Of a stretch of DNA of 64,000 nucleotides, positions 34,892-43,767 are shown in pieces. The first letter of the stretch is position 1; each line of letters opens with the position of its first letter. The stretch is from Streptomyces rimosus (GTDB taxonomy: Bacteria; Actinomycetota; Actinomycetes; Streptomycetales; Streptomycetaceae). Both the position numbers and the translations under genes were made by a program. Under the pieces are notes generated by a model, which saw only the letters and a list, made by a program, of their open reading frames with translations, was not told where the DNA came from and did not search any database. The stretch is taken from contig NZ_CP023688.1 in assembly GCF_008704655.1 (NCBI RefSeq), forward strand, positions 4,092,001 through 4,156,000. Reading direction: 5' to 3'.

Positions 34892-35737
34892 TCAGCTGTC
34901 CCCGCCCTCATCGATCAAGCGCCGCACCTCCCGGTCGATGAGACCCAACCGGGCCTCCGCGACCAGGGGAACGGCGCGGCGCTGGCGGCGTGCCTCGGAG
35001 GGGTCGATGTCGACCGTGACCAGCGCGGGCTCCCACTTCGGGGCCTGTGCCACCACCGTGCCGCGCGGGTCCACCACGCGGGAGCCGCCCCAGAAGGTGG
35101 CGCCGTGCTCGTTGCCGACGCGGTTGACGAAGACGATCCAGCACTGGAGCATCCGCGCCGTGTAGGAGAGCAGGGTGTCCCAGTACGAGCCGGTGTCCAT
35201 GGCCTCCGGGTCGAGGCTGGCCGCGCTGTTGGTGGGGACGAACAGGACCTCGGCGCCGTCCTGCACGGCGAGCCAGGGCAGGACCGGCTGCCAGGCGTCG
35301 TTGCAGACCAGCGTCGCGCCCCGGCCGCCGCTGGGGGACTTCGTGAGGCTGTACGCGCGCAGCGACTGGCCGGGGCTGACGTGCTTGCGCTCCTCCCAGG
35401 AGAGGTAGTTGGGGAGGTACAGCTTGCGGTGGGCGTGCAGCAGCGCGCCGTCCGTGTAGTAGGCGGCGGTGTTGTACGCGCGGAGCACCGTGTGTTCGTG
35501 GAAGCCCACGAGGACGTCCGGGCCGAGCGTGCTCAGGTCGCGCAGCCGCGGGTCCTGCGCCTCGACCGACACGTCCCGGGGCAGGACGCCGAGGTGGTAG
35601 CCGTGCAGGCTCAGCTCGGGGAAGACGACGAGGTCGGCGCCCTGTTCCGCCGCCTTCTCGACCTCTTCGCGCGCGGTGGCGACGTTCGCGTCCACCTCGC
35701 CCAGCGCACAGTCCGTCTGCGCCAGCGCCACCCGCAT
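34892..35737 (-). CDS. Carbon-nitrogen hydrolase (nitrilase superfamily)
   Basis: The 281-residue enzyme has the nitrilase triad Glu41 (VFPELSLHGY), Lys105 (HRKLYLPNY) and Cys145 (TLVCNDAWQ). This family cleaves amides, nitriles or carbamoyl groups. The WQP following the Cys and the overall length fit the amidase or N-carbamoylputrescine-type branches; the substrate is not predictable. ATG 35737 begins directly with the first strand MRVALAQTDC. It is 171 bp upstream of no other coupled gene. Confidence 0.9.
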   Translation of the reverse strand: MRVALAQTDCALGEVDANVATAREEVEKAAEQGADLVVFPELSLHGYHLGVLPRDVSVEAQDPRLRDLSTLGPDVLVGFHEHTVLRAYNTAAYYTDGALLHAHRKLYLPNYLSWEERKHVSPGQSLRAYSLTKSPSGGRGATLVCNDAWQPVLPWLAVQDGAEVLFVPTNSAASLDPEAMDTGSYWDTLLSYTARMLQCWIVFVNRVGNEHGATFWGGSRVVDPRGTVVAQAPKWEPALVTVDIDPSEARRQRRAVPLVAEARLGLIDREVRRLIDEGGDS

Positions 35738-35907
35738 GCCCGTACCTCGCTCCGTCGGCCACCACGCCCGCCGTGACGCCACGCCGCGCGCCGGAGCGGC
35801 GGCGAGTCCGCTTCGTGGCGTTTTGTGGCGTTACGGGCAGTACGTAGCCATGCTGACAGAGGTTGCGGGCGCGGGCGCGTTCGGGAAGGCGCGGTCCGGT
35901 GCCCCGC

Positions 35908-36675
35908 CTACCCCCGGAGGAATTCCTCCATCGTGGTCGCCAGGGCCACGGGGGTTTCGTGCATCGGGTAGTGGCCCGATCCCTCGATGGTGACGATCTC
36001 GACCTGCGGGTACCACCGCTGCCAGGTCTCCCTCATGAGGCCGGCGGTCACCGCCAGGTCGTACGCGCCGACGACCACCCGTACGGGCACGGGGTGGCGC
36101 TTGACCGCGTCCGTGACCGCCTCCGAGAGGTCGAGCTGCTGCCAGCTCGCCAGATAGGAGGCATGCGCCTCCTGGCGGGAGATGTCCAGGGAGTGCCGGA
36201 CCATGCGGTCCAGCCAGATGCGGCCCGCGCGGTGGCCGGTGACCAGGTCGATGATGGCGCGGCGCTTCTCCGGGTCCGCCGAGGCGCCGTAGAAGAGCTC
36301 GTGCGTCGCGTCGTCCATCGAGTACGGGGCGGCGGGCACCGGCGCGAGGCCGAGGAGGCGGTTCACCCGATGGGGCGCGTTGACCAGTACCTGCTGTGCG
36401 GCCTTGGCGCCCATCGAGTGCCCCACCAGGGAGAACCGGTCCCAGCCGAGCTGGTCGGCGAGGGCCAGCGCGTCGCCGGCGATCTCCGGCAGGTCGTAGC
36501 GGCCCGGGACGTACTTGCGGTCGCCGTAGCCACGGCAGTCGAGGAAGGCGTAGGTGAAGGCGTCCCGGTCGAGGAAGTCCAGTACGGAGCCCCAGTTGGC
36601 CGAGGTCCCGAACCAGTCGTGAAGGACGATCACCGGGTGCGGTCCGGAACCGATGGCGCGGTGCGCGATGGCCAT
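35908..36675 (-). CDS. Alpha/beta hydrolase
   Basis: The 255-residue single-domain hydrolase has an oxyanion-hole region VIVLHDWFGTSANW and a nucleophile Ser87 in LVGHSMGAKAAQ. The catalytic His is likely in IEGSGHYPMHETP. It is close to non-heme haloperoxidase/epoxide hydrolase-like esterases. No signal peptide. It is divergent from the AlkZ-like gene with a 251-bp gap in which I see no gene. The substrate is unknown. Confidence 0.88.
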   Translation of the reverse strand: MAIAHRAIGSGPHPVIVLHDWFGTSANWGSVLDFLDRDAFTYAFLDCRGYGDRKYVPGRYDLPEIAGDALALADQLGWDRFSLVGHSMGAKAAQQVLVNAPHRVNRLLGLAPVPAAPYSMDDATHELFYGASADPEKRRAIIDLVTGHRAGRIWLDRMVRHSLDISRQEAHASYLASWQQLDLSEAVTDAVKRHPVPVRVVVGAYDLAVTAGLMRETWQRWYPQVEIVTIEGSGHYPMHETPVALATTMEEFLRG

Positions 36676-36926
36676 ATGGGCGACTCCCTTGTCTGCCGTG
36701 GCGGGGTGGGGCGGTATGCGGCGAGGTGGGCGAAGTGCGGCGTGTGGCAGCCGGGCCCGGGTGGGGTCGGCGGGCGCATTCTCCCTTTCCTCGGACGGGC
36801 CGGGTAGGGGACGTAACCGGCCAATGCGGTGGTTGACGGCGCGACTTGACGGGGCCGGTCGGCCGGGGCCGACGGGGCTCGGGTTGCGCGAGGGCCGTTG
36901 TCAGTGGGGTGGTGTGCAATGGGGTC

Positions 36927-38048
36927 ATGAACGGGGATGTGCGGGTGACGTACGAGCAGGTGCTGGCCTGGCGGCTGCGGCGGCAGGGCCTCCTGCCTCG
37001 TACGGACACGTCGGCCGAGGAGATCGTCGGGCGGCTCGCGGGGGTGCAGGCGCAGGTGGCCTCGGCGGCGGAGCTGGCGGTCGCGGTGCGACAGGAGAAG
37101 CCCTCGGCGGCGGGTGTGCGGGAGGCGCTGGAGGCGCGTTCGCTCGTCAGGACGTGGGCCATGCGGGGGACGCTGCATCTGTTGCCGGCCGGCGGGGCGG
37201 GGGCGTATCTCTCCCTGCTCGCCGCCGCGCGGACGTGGGAAAAGGGCGCCTGGCAGCGGGCGTTCGGGGTGAGCCCGCGGCAGATGGAGGCGCTGGGCGA
37301 GGCGGTCGGGGAAATCCTGGACGGGCAGGTGCTGACCCGGCGGGAACTGACCGAGGCGGTGCTCGCGCGGCCGGGCCTGGCCGGACTCGGGGAACAGCTG
37401 GCGTCCGGGTGGAGCACGGTGCTCAAGCCGTTGGCATGGACGGGGCGGCTGTGCCAGGGCCCGGCGCGCGGGCAGCACGTGACGTTCACGTCGCCCCGGT
37501 CGTGGCTGCCGGGGTGGCGCGGCATACCGGGCCCGGAAGAGGCTGCGGCGGCCGTGATACCGGCGTACCTGCGCGCGCACGGGCCGGCGACGCCCGCGGT
37601 GTTCGACGCATGGCTGCTGCGGGGCGCCACGCGCAAGGCGGTGCTGCGGGGCTGGTTCGAGGCGCTGGGCGACCGGGTGGTGGAGGTCGAGGTGGACGGC
37701 GACCGGGCGTATGTGATGTCCGACGACGCGGAAGACCTCGCCCGCACCGAACCCCACCACGGCCTCCACCTCCTCCCCGCCTTCGACCAGTACGTCCTCG
37801 CCCCCGGCACCTCCGACACCCGCCTGATACCGGCGGCCCACCGCGGCAAGGTGAGCCGGGCGGCGGGGTGGATATCCCCGGTGGTACTCCTCGGCGGCCG
37901 CGTCGTGGGCACCTGGTCCCTGACCGGTTCGAGGGTGGAACTCACGACGTTCGACGGCTCGGCGCTGCCGGGGGCGGAGCTGGAGGAGGAGGTACGGCGG
38001 TTGGGGGTTTGCGTGGGGGAGGAGTTGGTGGTGGTGGGGGGCGGGTGA
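36927..38048 (+). CDS. Winged-helix DNA-binding (AlkZ/HTH_42 family) protein
   Basis: The 373-residue protein has the HTH_42/DUF1006 architecture of the AlkZ and AlkX DNA glycosylases, three winged helices around a DNA groove. The QxQ catalytic-type motif is visible as GVQAQVASAAELAVAVR (near residue 38). TWAMRGTLHLLPAGGAGAYL is the family's second hallmark, and LLPAFDQYVLA lies in the C-terminal half. AlkZ unhooks interstrand crosslinks made by natural products; most relatives have no known lesion. ATG 36927 is chosen because the conserved region starts soon after. Confidence 0.85.
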   Translation: MNGDVRVTYEQVLAWRLRRQGLLPRTDTSAEEIVGRLAGVQAQVASAAELAVAVRQEKPSAAGVREALEARSLVRTWAMRGTLHLLPAGGAGAYLSLLAAARTWEKGAWQRAFGVSPRQMEALGEAVGEILDGQVLTRRELTEAVLARPGLAGLGEQLASGWSTVLKPLAWTGRLCQGPARGQHVTFTSPRSWLPGWRGIPGPEEAAAAVIPAYLRAHGPATPAVFDAWLLRGATRKAVLRGWFEALGDRVVEVEVDGDRAYVMSDDAEDLARTEPHHGLHLLPAFDQYVLAPGTSDTRLIPAAHRGKVSRAAGWISPVVLLGGRVVGTWSLTGSRVELTTFDGSALPGAELEEEVRRLGVCVGEELVVVGGG

Positions 38049-38264
38049 GGGGAGCCGGTAGGGGGCCGGGGTGCCGCGAGCTGCGGCCTGGCTCTTGAAC
38101 GGCGTCGGCCGACTTTCGGGAGGTTGGTGGTCAGCATGTACAGCAGCGGGACGAGAACGCCCAGCAGCGTGATGGCGACGGCGACGACGGGCGGCCACGT
38201 CGACACCCACCTCCCGGGAGTCGGCCGACGCCGTGCAAGCGTCGAGCGGCAGCTCGCCGTCGGC
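38049..38264. other. Non-coding gap with 23-bp inverted repeats
   Basis: Arms 38101-38123 and 38210-38232 match as inverted repeats at 21 of 23 positions (core GGCGTCGGCCGACT), enclosing 86 bp. The enclosed minus strand could encode a hydrophobic stretch (VVAVAITLLGVLVPLLYML), but without a clear gene around it. It looks like a remnant. Confidence 0.5.
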
Positions 38265-38447
38265 ATGAGCCTGCTGGACGAGCGCGGCATGGCCCTGGCC
38301 CAGCCGGCCGAACGGGTCGGTGTGACCGTCGCCAGCCTCTCCGTCCTGAAGAACGACTGGGCCAGGGCGATCCGCTACCCCACGCTCAGCGCCATCTGCC
38401 GCGGGCACGCCGCGCCGCGCCGTTGTCAGTGGTGGATGCGAAGGTGA
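38265..38447 (+). pseudogene. Degenerate YozG-like helix-turn-helix gene
   Basis: The frame from ATG 38265 encodes LLDERGMALAQPAERVGVTV with ASLSVLKNDWARAIRYPTLS and AICR, which closely resembles the small Cro/CI-type regulators with the pattern AERVG(I/L)TPAN(L/I)AVLKNGRAKAVR. The family's C-terminal CQPGDLL part is missing and replaced by unrelated HAAPRRCQWW residues, and the NGRAKAVR helix has changes. With no ribosome site and a broken end it is probably a pseudogene. Its usual partner, a DUF2975 membrane protein gene, is absent. Confidence 0.6.
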
Positions 38448-38451
38448 GCCC

Positions 38452-40119
38452 ATGCGGTGGGTTGTCGGGGGATCCGGGGATGGCGGGGTGGTGGCTTGTG
38501 CTGTGGACGGGGGCGGGCGGGCCGTGGGGGTGCCGGTCCGGGCGGGGAGCGTGGTGGAGGCCGTACGGGCGTGTCCGCAGGCGGAGCGGTGGGTGTGGCG
38601 CTCCACCGCGGAGACGTACCGCAAGCTGCTCGCGGCGGGGGTGCGTGTCGAGCGGTGCTACGACGTGGAGGCGGCCGAGGCGCTGCTGATCGGGCACGAG
38701 GAGGGGCAGTCCGGCCAGCCGCGGTCGCTGGCCGCGGCGTGGGCGCGGCTGCACCGGCTGCCGGTGCCCGACGACCCGCCGGTGCGCGGCGCGGAGACAC
38801 AGCCGTCGCTGTTCGAGCCGGGCCCGGTGCCGCTGCCGCCCGGCGTGGACGAGTTCACGGCGCTGCTGGAGGTGTACGCCGGGCAGCTTGAGCGTACGGA
38901 GCGGGCCGAGCACCCGGACCGGATGCGGCTGCTGCTGGCCGCGGAGTCGGCCGGAATGCTCGTGGCCGCCGAGATGGGGCGCGCCGGGCTGCCGTGGCGG
39001 GCGGACGTGCACCGGGAGTTGCTGGACGAGCTGCTGGGCGAGCGCTATCCGGGCGGGCTGGAGCCGCGCCGGATGGCGGAGCTGGCCGATGAGGTGTCGC
39101 GGGCGTTCGGAGAGGGCGTGCGGGTGCGCCCCGACCTGCCCGCCGAGATCGTCAAGGCATTCGCCGGCGCCGGGATCACGCTGCGCTCGACCCGTAAGTG
39201 GGAGTTGCAGGAGGTACGGCACCCTGCGGTGGCGCCCCTCCTGGAGTACAAGCGGCTGTACCGGCTGCACACCGCGCACGGTTGGTCGTGGTTGCAGCAG
39301 TGGGTCCACGAGGGCCGCTTCCGCCCGGAGTACCTGCCCGGGGGCACGGTTTCGGGCCGCTGGACCACCAATGGCGGCGGCGCGCTGCAGATTCCGAAGG
39401 TGGTCCGCAGGGCCGTGGTCGCCGACCCGGGCTGGCGGCTGGTGGTCGCCGACGCCGAGCAGATGGAGCCGCGGGTGCTCGCGGCGGTCTCGCGGGACCG
39501 CGGGCTGATGGAGGTGGCGGGCAGCGGCCGCGACCTGTACGCGGACCTGGCGGCGCGGGCGTTCGGGGGCGACCGCGATCAGGCCAAGCTGGCGCTGCTG
39601 GGGGCCATTTACGGCCAGACGTCCGGGGACGCCCTCAAGCACATGGCGGACCTGCGGCGGCGCTATCCCGACGCGGTGGAGTACGTGGACACGGCCGCGC
39701 GGGCGGGCGAGGAGGGCCGTCTCGTACGGACCTGGCTGGGGCGTACGTGCCCGCCCGCCTCCGTGGCGCCGCCCGACGAGGCGGGCCTGCCGCAGGAGGA
39801 GGCACCGGCGTACGGCAGCACGGCGGGCGCCCGGGCCCGCGGCCGGTTCACCCGCAACTTCGTGGTGCAGGGCAGCGCCGCCGACTGGGCGCTGCTGATG
39901 CTGGCCGCGCTGCGCAGGTCGCTGGCACCGCTCCGGGCGGAGCTGGTCTTCTTCCAGCACGACGAGGTGATCGTGCACGCCCCCGAGGAAGAGGCCGGGG
40001 CGGTGGCCGGATTCGTGGCGGAGGCCGCCGAGCTGGCGGGGCGGATCGCGTTCGGCGGGACGCCGGTCCGGTTCCCGTTCAGTACGGCGGTGGTGGAGTG
40101 CTATGCCGATGCGAAGTGA
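38452..40119 (+). CDS. DNA polymerase I-like protein (family A, second copy)
   Basis: The 555-residue protein has a degenerate N-terminal 3'-5' exonuclease-like region without visible catalytic carboxylates and no 5' nuclease domain. The family A polymerase core is intact: motif A VVADAEQMEPRVLA (Asp334), motif B RDQAKLALLGAIYGQ, and motif C FFQHDEVIVH (His503, Asp504). It is shorter than PolA, so it is an accessory polymerase, perhaps for repair. It begins four bases after the HTH remnant. Its cellular job is not known. Confidence 0.88.
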   Translation: MRWVVGGSGDGGVVACAVDGGGRAVGVPVRAGSVVEAVRACPQAERWVWRSTAETYRKLLAAGVRVERCYDVEAAEALLIGHEEGQSGQPRSLAAAWARLHRLPVPDDPPVRGAETQPSLFEPGPVPLPPGVDEFTALLEVYAGQLERTERAEHPDRMRLLLAAESAGMLVAAEMGRAGLPWRADVHRELLDELLGERYPGGLEPRRMAELADEVSRAFGEGVRVRPDLPAEIVKAFAGAGITLRSTRKWELQEVRHPAVAPLLEYKRLYRLHTAHGWSWLQQWVHEGRFRPEYLPGGTVSGRWTTNGGGALQIPKVVRRAVVADPGWRLVVADAEQMEPRVLAAVSRDRGLMEVAGSGRDLYADLAARAFGGDRDQAKLALLGAIYGQTSGDALKHMADLRRRYPDAVEYVDTAARAGEEGRLVRTWLGRTCPPASVAPPDEAGLPQEEAPAYGSTAGARARGRFTRNFVVQGSAADWALLMLAALRRSLAPLRAELVFFQHDEVIVHAPEEEAGAVAGFVAEAAELAGRIAFGGTPVRFPFSTAVVECYADAK

Positions 40120-40210
40120 GGTGGGGACGGACATCGGGTGACGGGGTAGGCGGGAGAGGAGGGCCCCTCTGGGGGCGGTGATCGGACGAGTCCGAGGGTG
40201 GGAGTGGTGA

Positions 40211-41338
40211 GTGCCTGCTGTGCCGGTAGATCCTGAGCTGCCTGGAGACCCCCCACCGCGTGCGCATCCCGAGCTGCCCGTGGCCCCCGAGCTGGCGCCC
40301 GTCCTGGAGCAACTGCCGCCGATGCTCGACCCGTACGCCGACATCGCGGGCACCCGCGCCGGCCTGCACACGCTGGCCTGCCATTTCCCGGCGGACCGGA
40401 CCGGGGTGGAGAGCGAGCGGTTCGGCGTGCCGCGGCCGGACGGTTCGGAGCTGGCGGTGGAGGTCTACCGGCCGGTGGGCGCGCCGGGTGCGTCGCCGGG
40501 CGGACCGGGACCGCTGCCGTACGAGCACGGCCCGCTGCCGTACGAGCCGGACCCTCTCCCAGGCGTACTGCAGTTCCACGGCGGCGGTTACACCTTCGGG
40601 CAGGCGCCGCCCGGTGAGGACCGTACGGCGATCGAGCTGGTCCGCGCGGTGGGCGCCGCGGTGGTGTCCGTGGAATACCGCCTCGCGCCGGAGCACCCGT
40701 GTCCGGCGGCGGTCGAGGACTGTTTCCTCGCCCTGGAGTGGACGGCGGGGCAGGCGGCGGCGCTCGGTATCGATCCGGCACGCCTGGCGGTCAGTGGGCA
40801 GTCCGCCGGGGGCGGGCTCGCCGCGGCCGTCGCGCTGATGGCCCGCGACCGTGGCGGCCCGGCCCTGGTCCACCAGTCGCTCGTCGTACCGGACCTGGAC
40901 GATTCGGCCGGTACGCGCCCGACGCCCGCGGACGACGATCCGCGGCTGCCCGACGGCGCGTTCGTACAGCGGGGCTGGCGGCATTACGTGCCCGAGGGGG
41001 CCGGCGCGCACCCGTACGCGGCGGCGGCCCGCGCCACCGACCTGCGCGGCCTGCCCGGCGCGTGCGTCGTCGTCTGCGGCCTCGACCCACTGCGCGACAC
41101 CGGGCTCGCCTATGCCCGCCGGCTGGCGGACGCCGGTGTGCCGGTCGCGCTGCACTACGTACCGGGCGCGTGGCACGGCTTCGAGATGTTCGCGCCGGAG
41201 ACCCGGCTCGCGCGGGAGACGACGGCGTACTGGACGGGGCGGCTGCGTGCCGCGTTGCACGGCGGGCGCGAGGGCGGCTCCGAAGAGGGGCCTGGTTCCG
41301 GCCTCACTCCCCGGCCGTCATCAGCAGCCCCCGCGTGA
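40211..41338 (+). CDS. Alpha/beta hydrolase of the hormone-sensitive lipase family
   Basis: The 375-residue esterase has the oxyanion-hole motif HGGG (123-126, in LQFHGGGYTFG) and a nucleophile Ser198 in VSGQSAGGGLAAA. GLDPLRD marks the catalytic Asp region and AWHGFEMF the His. The N-terminal 60 residues are Pro-rich, and a repeated LPYE-rich insert (100-117) precedes the HGGG motif. The start is GTG 40211. It converges with the TetR gene and overlaps it by 35 bp, so the two may be regulatory partners. Confidence 0.88.
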   Translation: MPAVPVDPELPGDPPPRAHPELPVAPELAPVLEQLPPMLDPYADIAGTRAGLHTLACHFPADRTGVESERFGVPRPDGSELAVEVYRPVGAPGASPGGPGPLPYEHGPLPYEPDPLPGVLQFHGGGYTFGQAPPGEDRTAIELVRAVGAAVVSVEYRLAPEHPCPAAVEDCFLALEWTAGQAAALGIDPARLAVSGQSAGGGLAAAVALMARDRGGPALVHQSLVVPDLDDSAGTRPTPADDDPRLPDGAFVQRGWRHYVPEGAGAHPYAAAARATDLRGLPGACVVVCGLDPLRDTGLAYARRLADAGVPVALHYVPGAWHGFEMFAPETRLARETTAYWTGRLRAALHGGREGGSEEGPGSGLTPRPSSAAPA

Positions 41339-41903
41339 TCCGCACCATCGCCGCGACCAGCACCTCGCGCGGCTGCTCGGGGTGATCCAGCCACCACAGG
41401 GCGAGTCCGTACAGGGAGCTGCGGATCGCCTCGCCGAGCGGTTCCAGCTCGGCTTCCGGCAGGCCGGGGATGTGCTCGCGCAGGAGCGCCACGTCGGTGG
41501 CGCGCTGGCGGCGTTGCAGTTCGCGGTGGAAGTCCTGCACCTCCGGGTCGCCGGTGGTGTCGCGGAACATCATGCGCCAGATGTACGGGTGGCTCCGCAC
41601 GTGCCCGAACCACGCGTCGTACATCGCTTCCATGCGCGTGAGCAGGTCGCCCTCGCCGTGCAGGAGCTGCTGGACGGGCGCGGCGGCGAGTTCGTCGCGG
41701 TGGCGTTCCAGAAGGGCGAGGTGGAGTTCCTTCTTGGAGTCGAAGTGGCGGTAGAGCATCGGTTTGCTCAGGCCCGCGCCGTCGGCGATGTCGCCGATGG
41801 TGGTGCCGGCGTAGCCGCGCTCGGCGAAGAGGCGGGCGGCGGTGTCCTCGATGCGTCTGCGGGTCTCGGCGCGGGCCGCGCGCGTCCGGTCGATGTCGCT
41901 CAT
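41304..41903 (-). CDS. TetR family transcriptional regulator
   Basis: The 199-residue repressor starts MSDIDRTRAARAETRR. The DNA-binding domain is ETRRRIEDTAARLFAERGYA with TTIGDIADGAGLSKPMLYRHF (about 14-60). The C-terminal ligand domain is helical and rich in His/Trp (GLALWWLDHP). Its 3' end overlaps the convergent HSL gene. An imperfect palindrome 49-70 bp upstream may be its operator, shared with the divergent CrtA-like gene. Confidence 0.9.
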   Translation of the reverse strand: MSDIDRTRAARAETRRRIEDTAARLFAERGYAGTTIGDIADGAGLSKPMLYRHFDSKKELHLALLERHRDELAAAPVQQLLHGEGDLLTRMEAMYDAWFGHVRSHPYIWRMMFRDTTGDPEVQDFHRELQRRQRATDVALLREHIPGLPEAELEPLGEAIRSSLYGLALWWLDHPEQPREVLVAAMVRITRGLLMTAGE

Positions 41904-41951
41904 GGGCTCGCCTTCACGGTGTCTCCGGTGGATACTGAGGCGTGTACTCAA

Positions 41952-41973
41952 GCGTGTACCACAAAGTATACGC
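41952..41973. promoter_or_regulatory. TetR-type operator candidate
   Basis: GCGTGTAC (41952-41959) and GTATACGC (41966-41973) are inverted with one mismatch around CACAAA. A further CGTGTAC lies 11 bp away at 41941-41947. The site is between the TetR gene and the divergent CrtA-like gene. Confidence 0.5.
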
Positions 41974-42039
41974 GGTAGTAACTACGGCTGAGGGTGATCG
42001 GCCCATATGGCGGGCCGGCCCCTGGAACGGGGTACGAAA

Positions 42040-42738
42040 ATGATCGTTTCCGTGCATCTCGCCGACATCGGCCTCCGCGCCGCCCGCGACGTCCTGCGCT
42101 CCCGCCCGCGCCCCGGCGCCCTCCCCGGCCTGCGGCACGCGCAGACCGCGCTGACCGGCGACATCGCGGCCGGGCTGCCGCGGCTGCGCCCGGGGCGCGC
42201 CGCGCTGATCGCCGCGTGGGACGACGACGCCGCCCTGGACCGCTTCCTGGCGGACCATCCGCTGGCCGGGCACTTCGCCTCCGGGTGTCAGGTGCGTCTC
42301 GAACCGCTCGGGGTACGGGGCTCCTGGTCCGGCATGCCCGTCGAAGTCGCGCCCGACGCCCGCCCGGCGGACGACGACGAGCAGGTGGTGGTGCTCACCC
42401 TGGGCGAGACCCGGCTCCGCCGCCTGGGGCCGTTCCTGCGCGCCAACTCCCGGGCGTCGGGGCGGGCCGCCGCCGACCCGGCCATGACGGCGTCGGCCGC
42501 GCTGGCCCGGCCGCCACGCTTCGTCGGCACCCTCTCCGTGTGGCGCAGTCTGCGCGAGATGACGGCGTACGCCTACGGTGAGCGGCGTCCGAAGCACCGG
42601 GAGACGGTCGCGGCGCACCGGGCCCGGCCTTTCCACCACGAGGCGGCGTTCGTCCGCTTCCGCCCGTACGCGGCGCACGGAACGCTCGGCGGCCGGACCC
42701 TGTGCGAGACGGCGGCCCCGGGCGTGCCCACGCCATAG
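42040..42738 (+). CDS. CrtA-like (spheroidene monooxygenase-like) protein
   Basis: The 232-residue protein matches the CrtA/spheroidene-monooxygenase-like family of small heme-type proteins. Its hallmark is GTLSVWRSLREMTAYAYG near 170 with HRETVAAHRARPFHHEAAFVRF after it. True CrtA oxidises carotenoids, but most actinobacterial members stand outside carotenoid clusters, as here. ATG 42040 (MIVSVHLADIGL) is preferred over 42007 because GGAACGGGG lies upstream at suitable spacing. It is divergent from TetR. Confidence 0.7.
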   Translation: MIVSVHLADIGLRAARDVLRSRPRPGALPGLRHAQTALTGDIAAGLPRLRPGRAALIAAWDDDAALDRFLADHPLAGHFASGCQVRLEPLGVRGSWSGMPVEVAPDARPADDDEQVVVLTLGETRLRRLGPFLRANSRASGRAAADPAMTASAALARPPRFVGTLSVWRSLREMTAYAYGERRPKHRETVAAHRARPFHHEAAFVRFRPYAAHGTLGGRTLCETAAPGVPTP

Positions 42739-42847
42739 CCGAGGCGCCGGGCCCCGGTGCGACCACGCCCCGCACGAGGCGGCGACCCGGGCGTGACCAC
42801 GCCATAGACTCGGCGGACAGCCGAGCACGTATGGAAAGGGATCAGCG

Positions 42848-43735
42848 TTGGCCGACACCGGAGCAACTCCAGACGCCTCGGCACCGGCCACGGGAGCGGA
42901 CCGGTCCGCGAAGGGCGGCGACAAGGCCGTCAGGACCGCGGTTCCCGAGGGGAAGCTGAGCCCCAAGGACCGGCGCAAGCGGATCGCGGACCGGGTGCTG
43001 GCCGAAGGGCAGGTCAGCATCGAGGACCTGGTCCAGGAGCTGGGCGTCAGCCAGATGACGGTCCACCGCGACCTGGACTCGCTGGAGCACCAGGGCTGGC
43101 TGCGCAAGGTGCGCGGCGGGGCGACCGCCGCGCCCAACGCCCTGTTCGAGTCCAACGCGCGCTGGCGCGGCAACGAGCAGGTGGCGGCGAAGGAGGCGAT
43201 CTGCGCGGCGGCGCTGGCGATCGCCGAGCCCGGCCAGGCCGTGATCATCGACGACTCCAGTACGGCGCTGCCGCTGGCCCGCTCGCTCGCCTCGCGCGGC
43301 GCGTACACGGTCATCACCAACTCGCTCCAGGTGATCAACGAGCTGGCCGAGGAGCCGGACATCCGGGTGATCGCGCTGGGCGGCGAGTACCACGCCGCCT
43401 TCAACGCCTTCCTGGGCATGTCCACGGCCGACATCGCCCGCAGCTTCCGCGCCGATGTGGCCTTCCTGTCCACCTCCGCCGTCGACAACGGCCACTGCTA
43501 CCACCAGGCGCAGGAGAACGTCCTGGTCAAGCGGGCTTTGATGGCGGCGGCACGGCGCCGGGTACTGCTGGTGGACCACTCCAAGTTCGGCCGCCAGGCG
43601 CTGTACGAGCTGGCTCCGCTGGCCGATTTCGACCTCGTCATCTCGGACGAGCGGCTTCCGCAGGAAGAGCGGGACGCGCTGCAATCCCTGGGGGTGCGGT
43701 ACGAGTTGGCCGCCGAGGGAGCACACCGGGCATGA
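42848..43735 (+). CDS. DeoR family transcriptional regulator
   Basis: The 295-residue repressor has an unstructured first 30 residues, then a DeoR winged helix (RRKRIADRVLAEGQVSIEDL, VSQMTVHRDLDSLEHQGWL) and the sugar-phosphate-binding domain of the isomerase-like DeoR type (VIIDDSSTALPLARSL, ALGGEYHAAFNAFLG, LLVDHSKFGRQAL). The TTG start at 42848 has AAGGGA six bases upstream. The RidA gene follows after 32 bp, so the regulator may control it. The ligand is probably a phosphosugar. Confidence 0.92.
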   Translation: MADTGATPDASAPATGADRSAKGGDKAVRTAVPEGKLSPKDRRKRIADRVLAEGQVSIEDLVQELGVSQMTVHRDLDSLEHQGWLRKVRGGATAAPNALFESNARWRGNEQVAAKEAICAAALAIAEPGQAVIIDDSSTALPLARSLASRGAYTVITNSLQVINELAEEPDIRVIALGGEYHAAFNAFLGMSTADIARSFRADVAFLSTSAVDNGHCYHQAQENVLVKRALMAAARRRVLLVDHSKFGRQALYELAPLADFDLVISDERLPQEERDALQSLGVRYELAAEGAHRA

Positions 43736-43767
43736 GGCCATGAAGGCATGAAGGGGGCACACCAGGG

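Noticed and set aside
35831..38624. Long minus-strand frames of 660-820 codons across 35.8-38.6 kb
   Set aside because: They run opposite to the AlkZ-like gene and partly out of frame with the alpha/beta hydrolase; composition is Arg/Pro/Ser-rich and without motifs.
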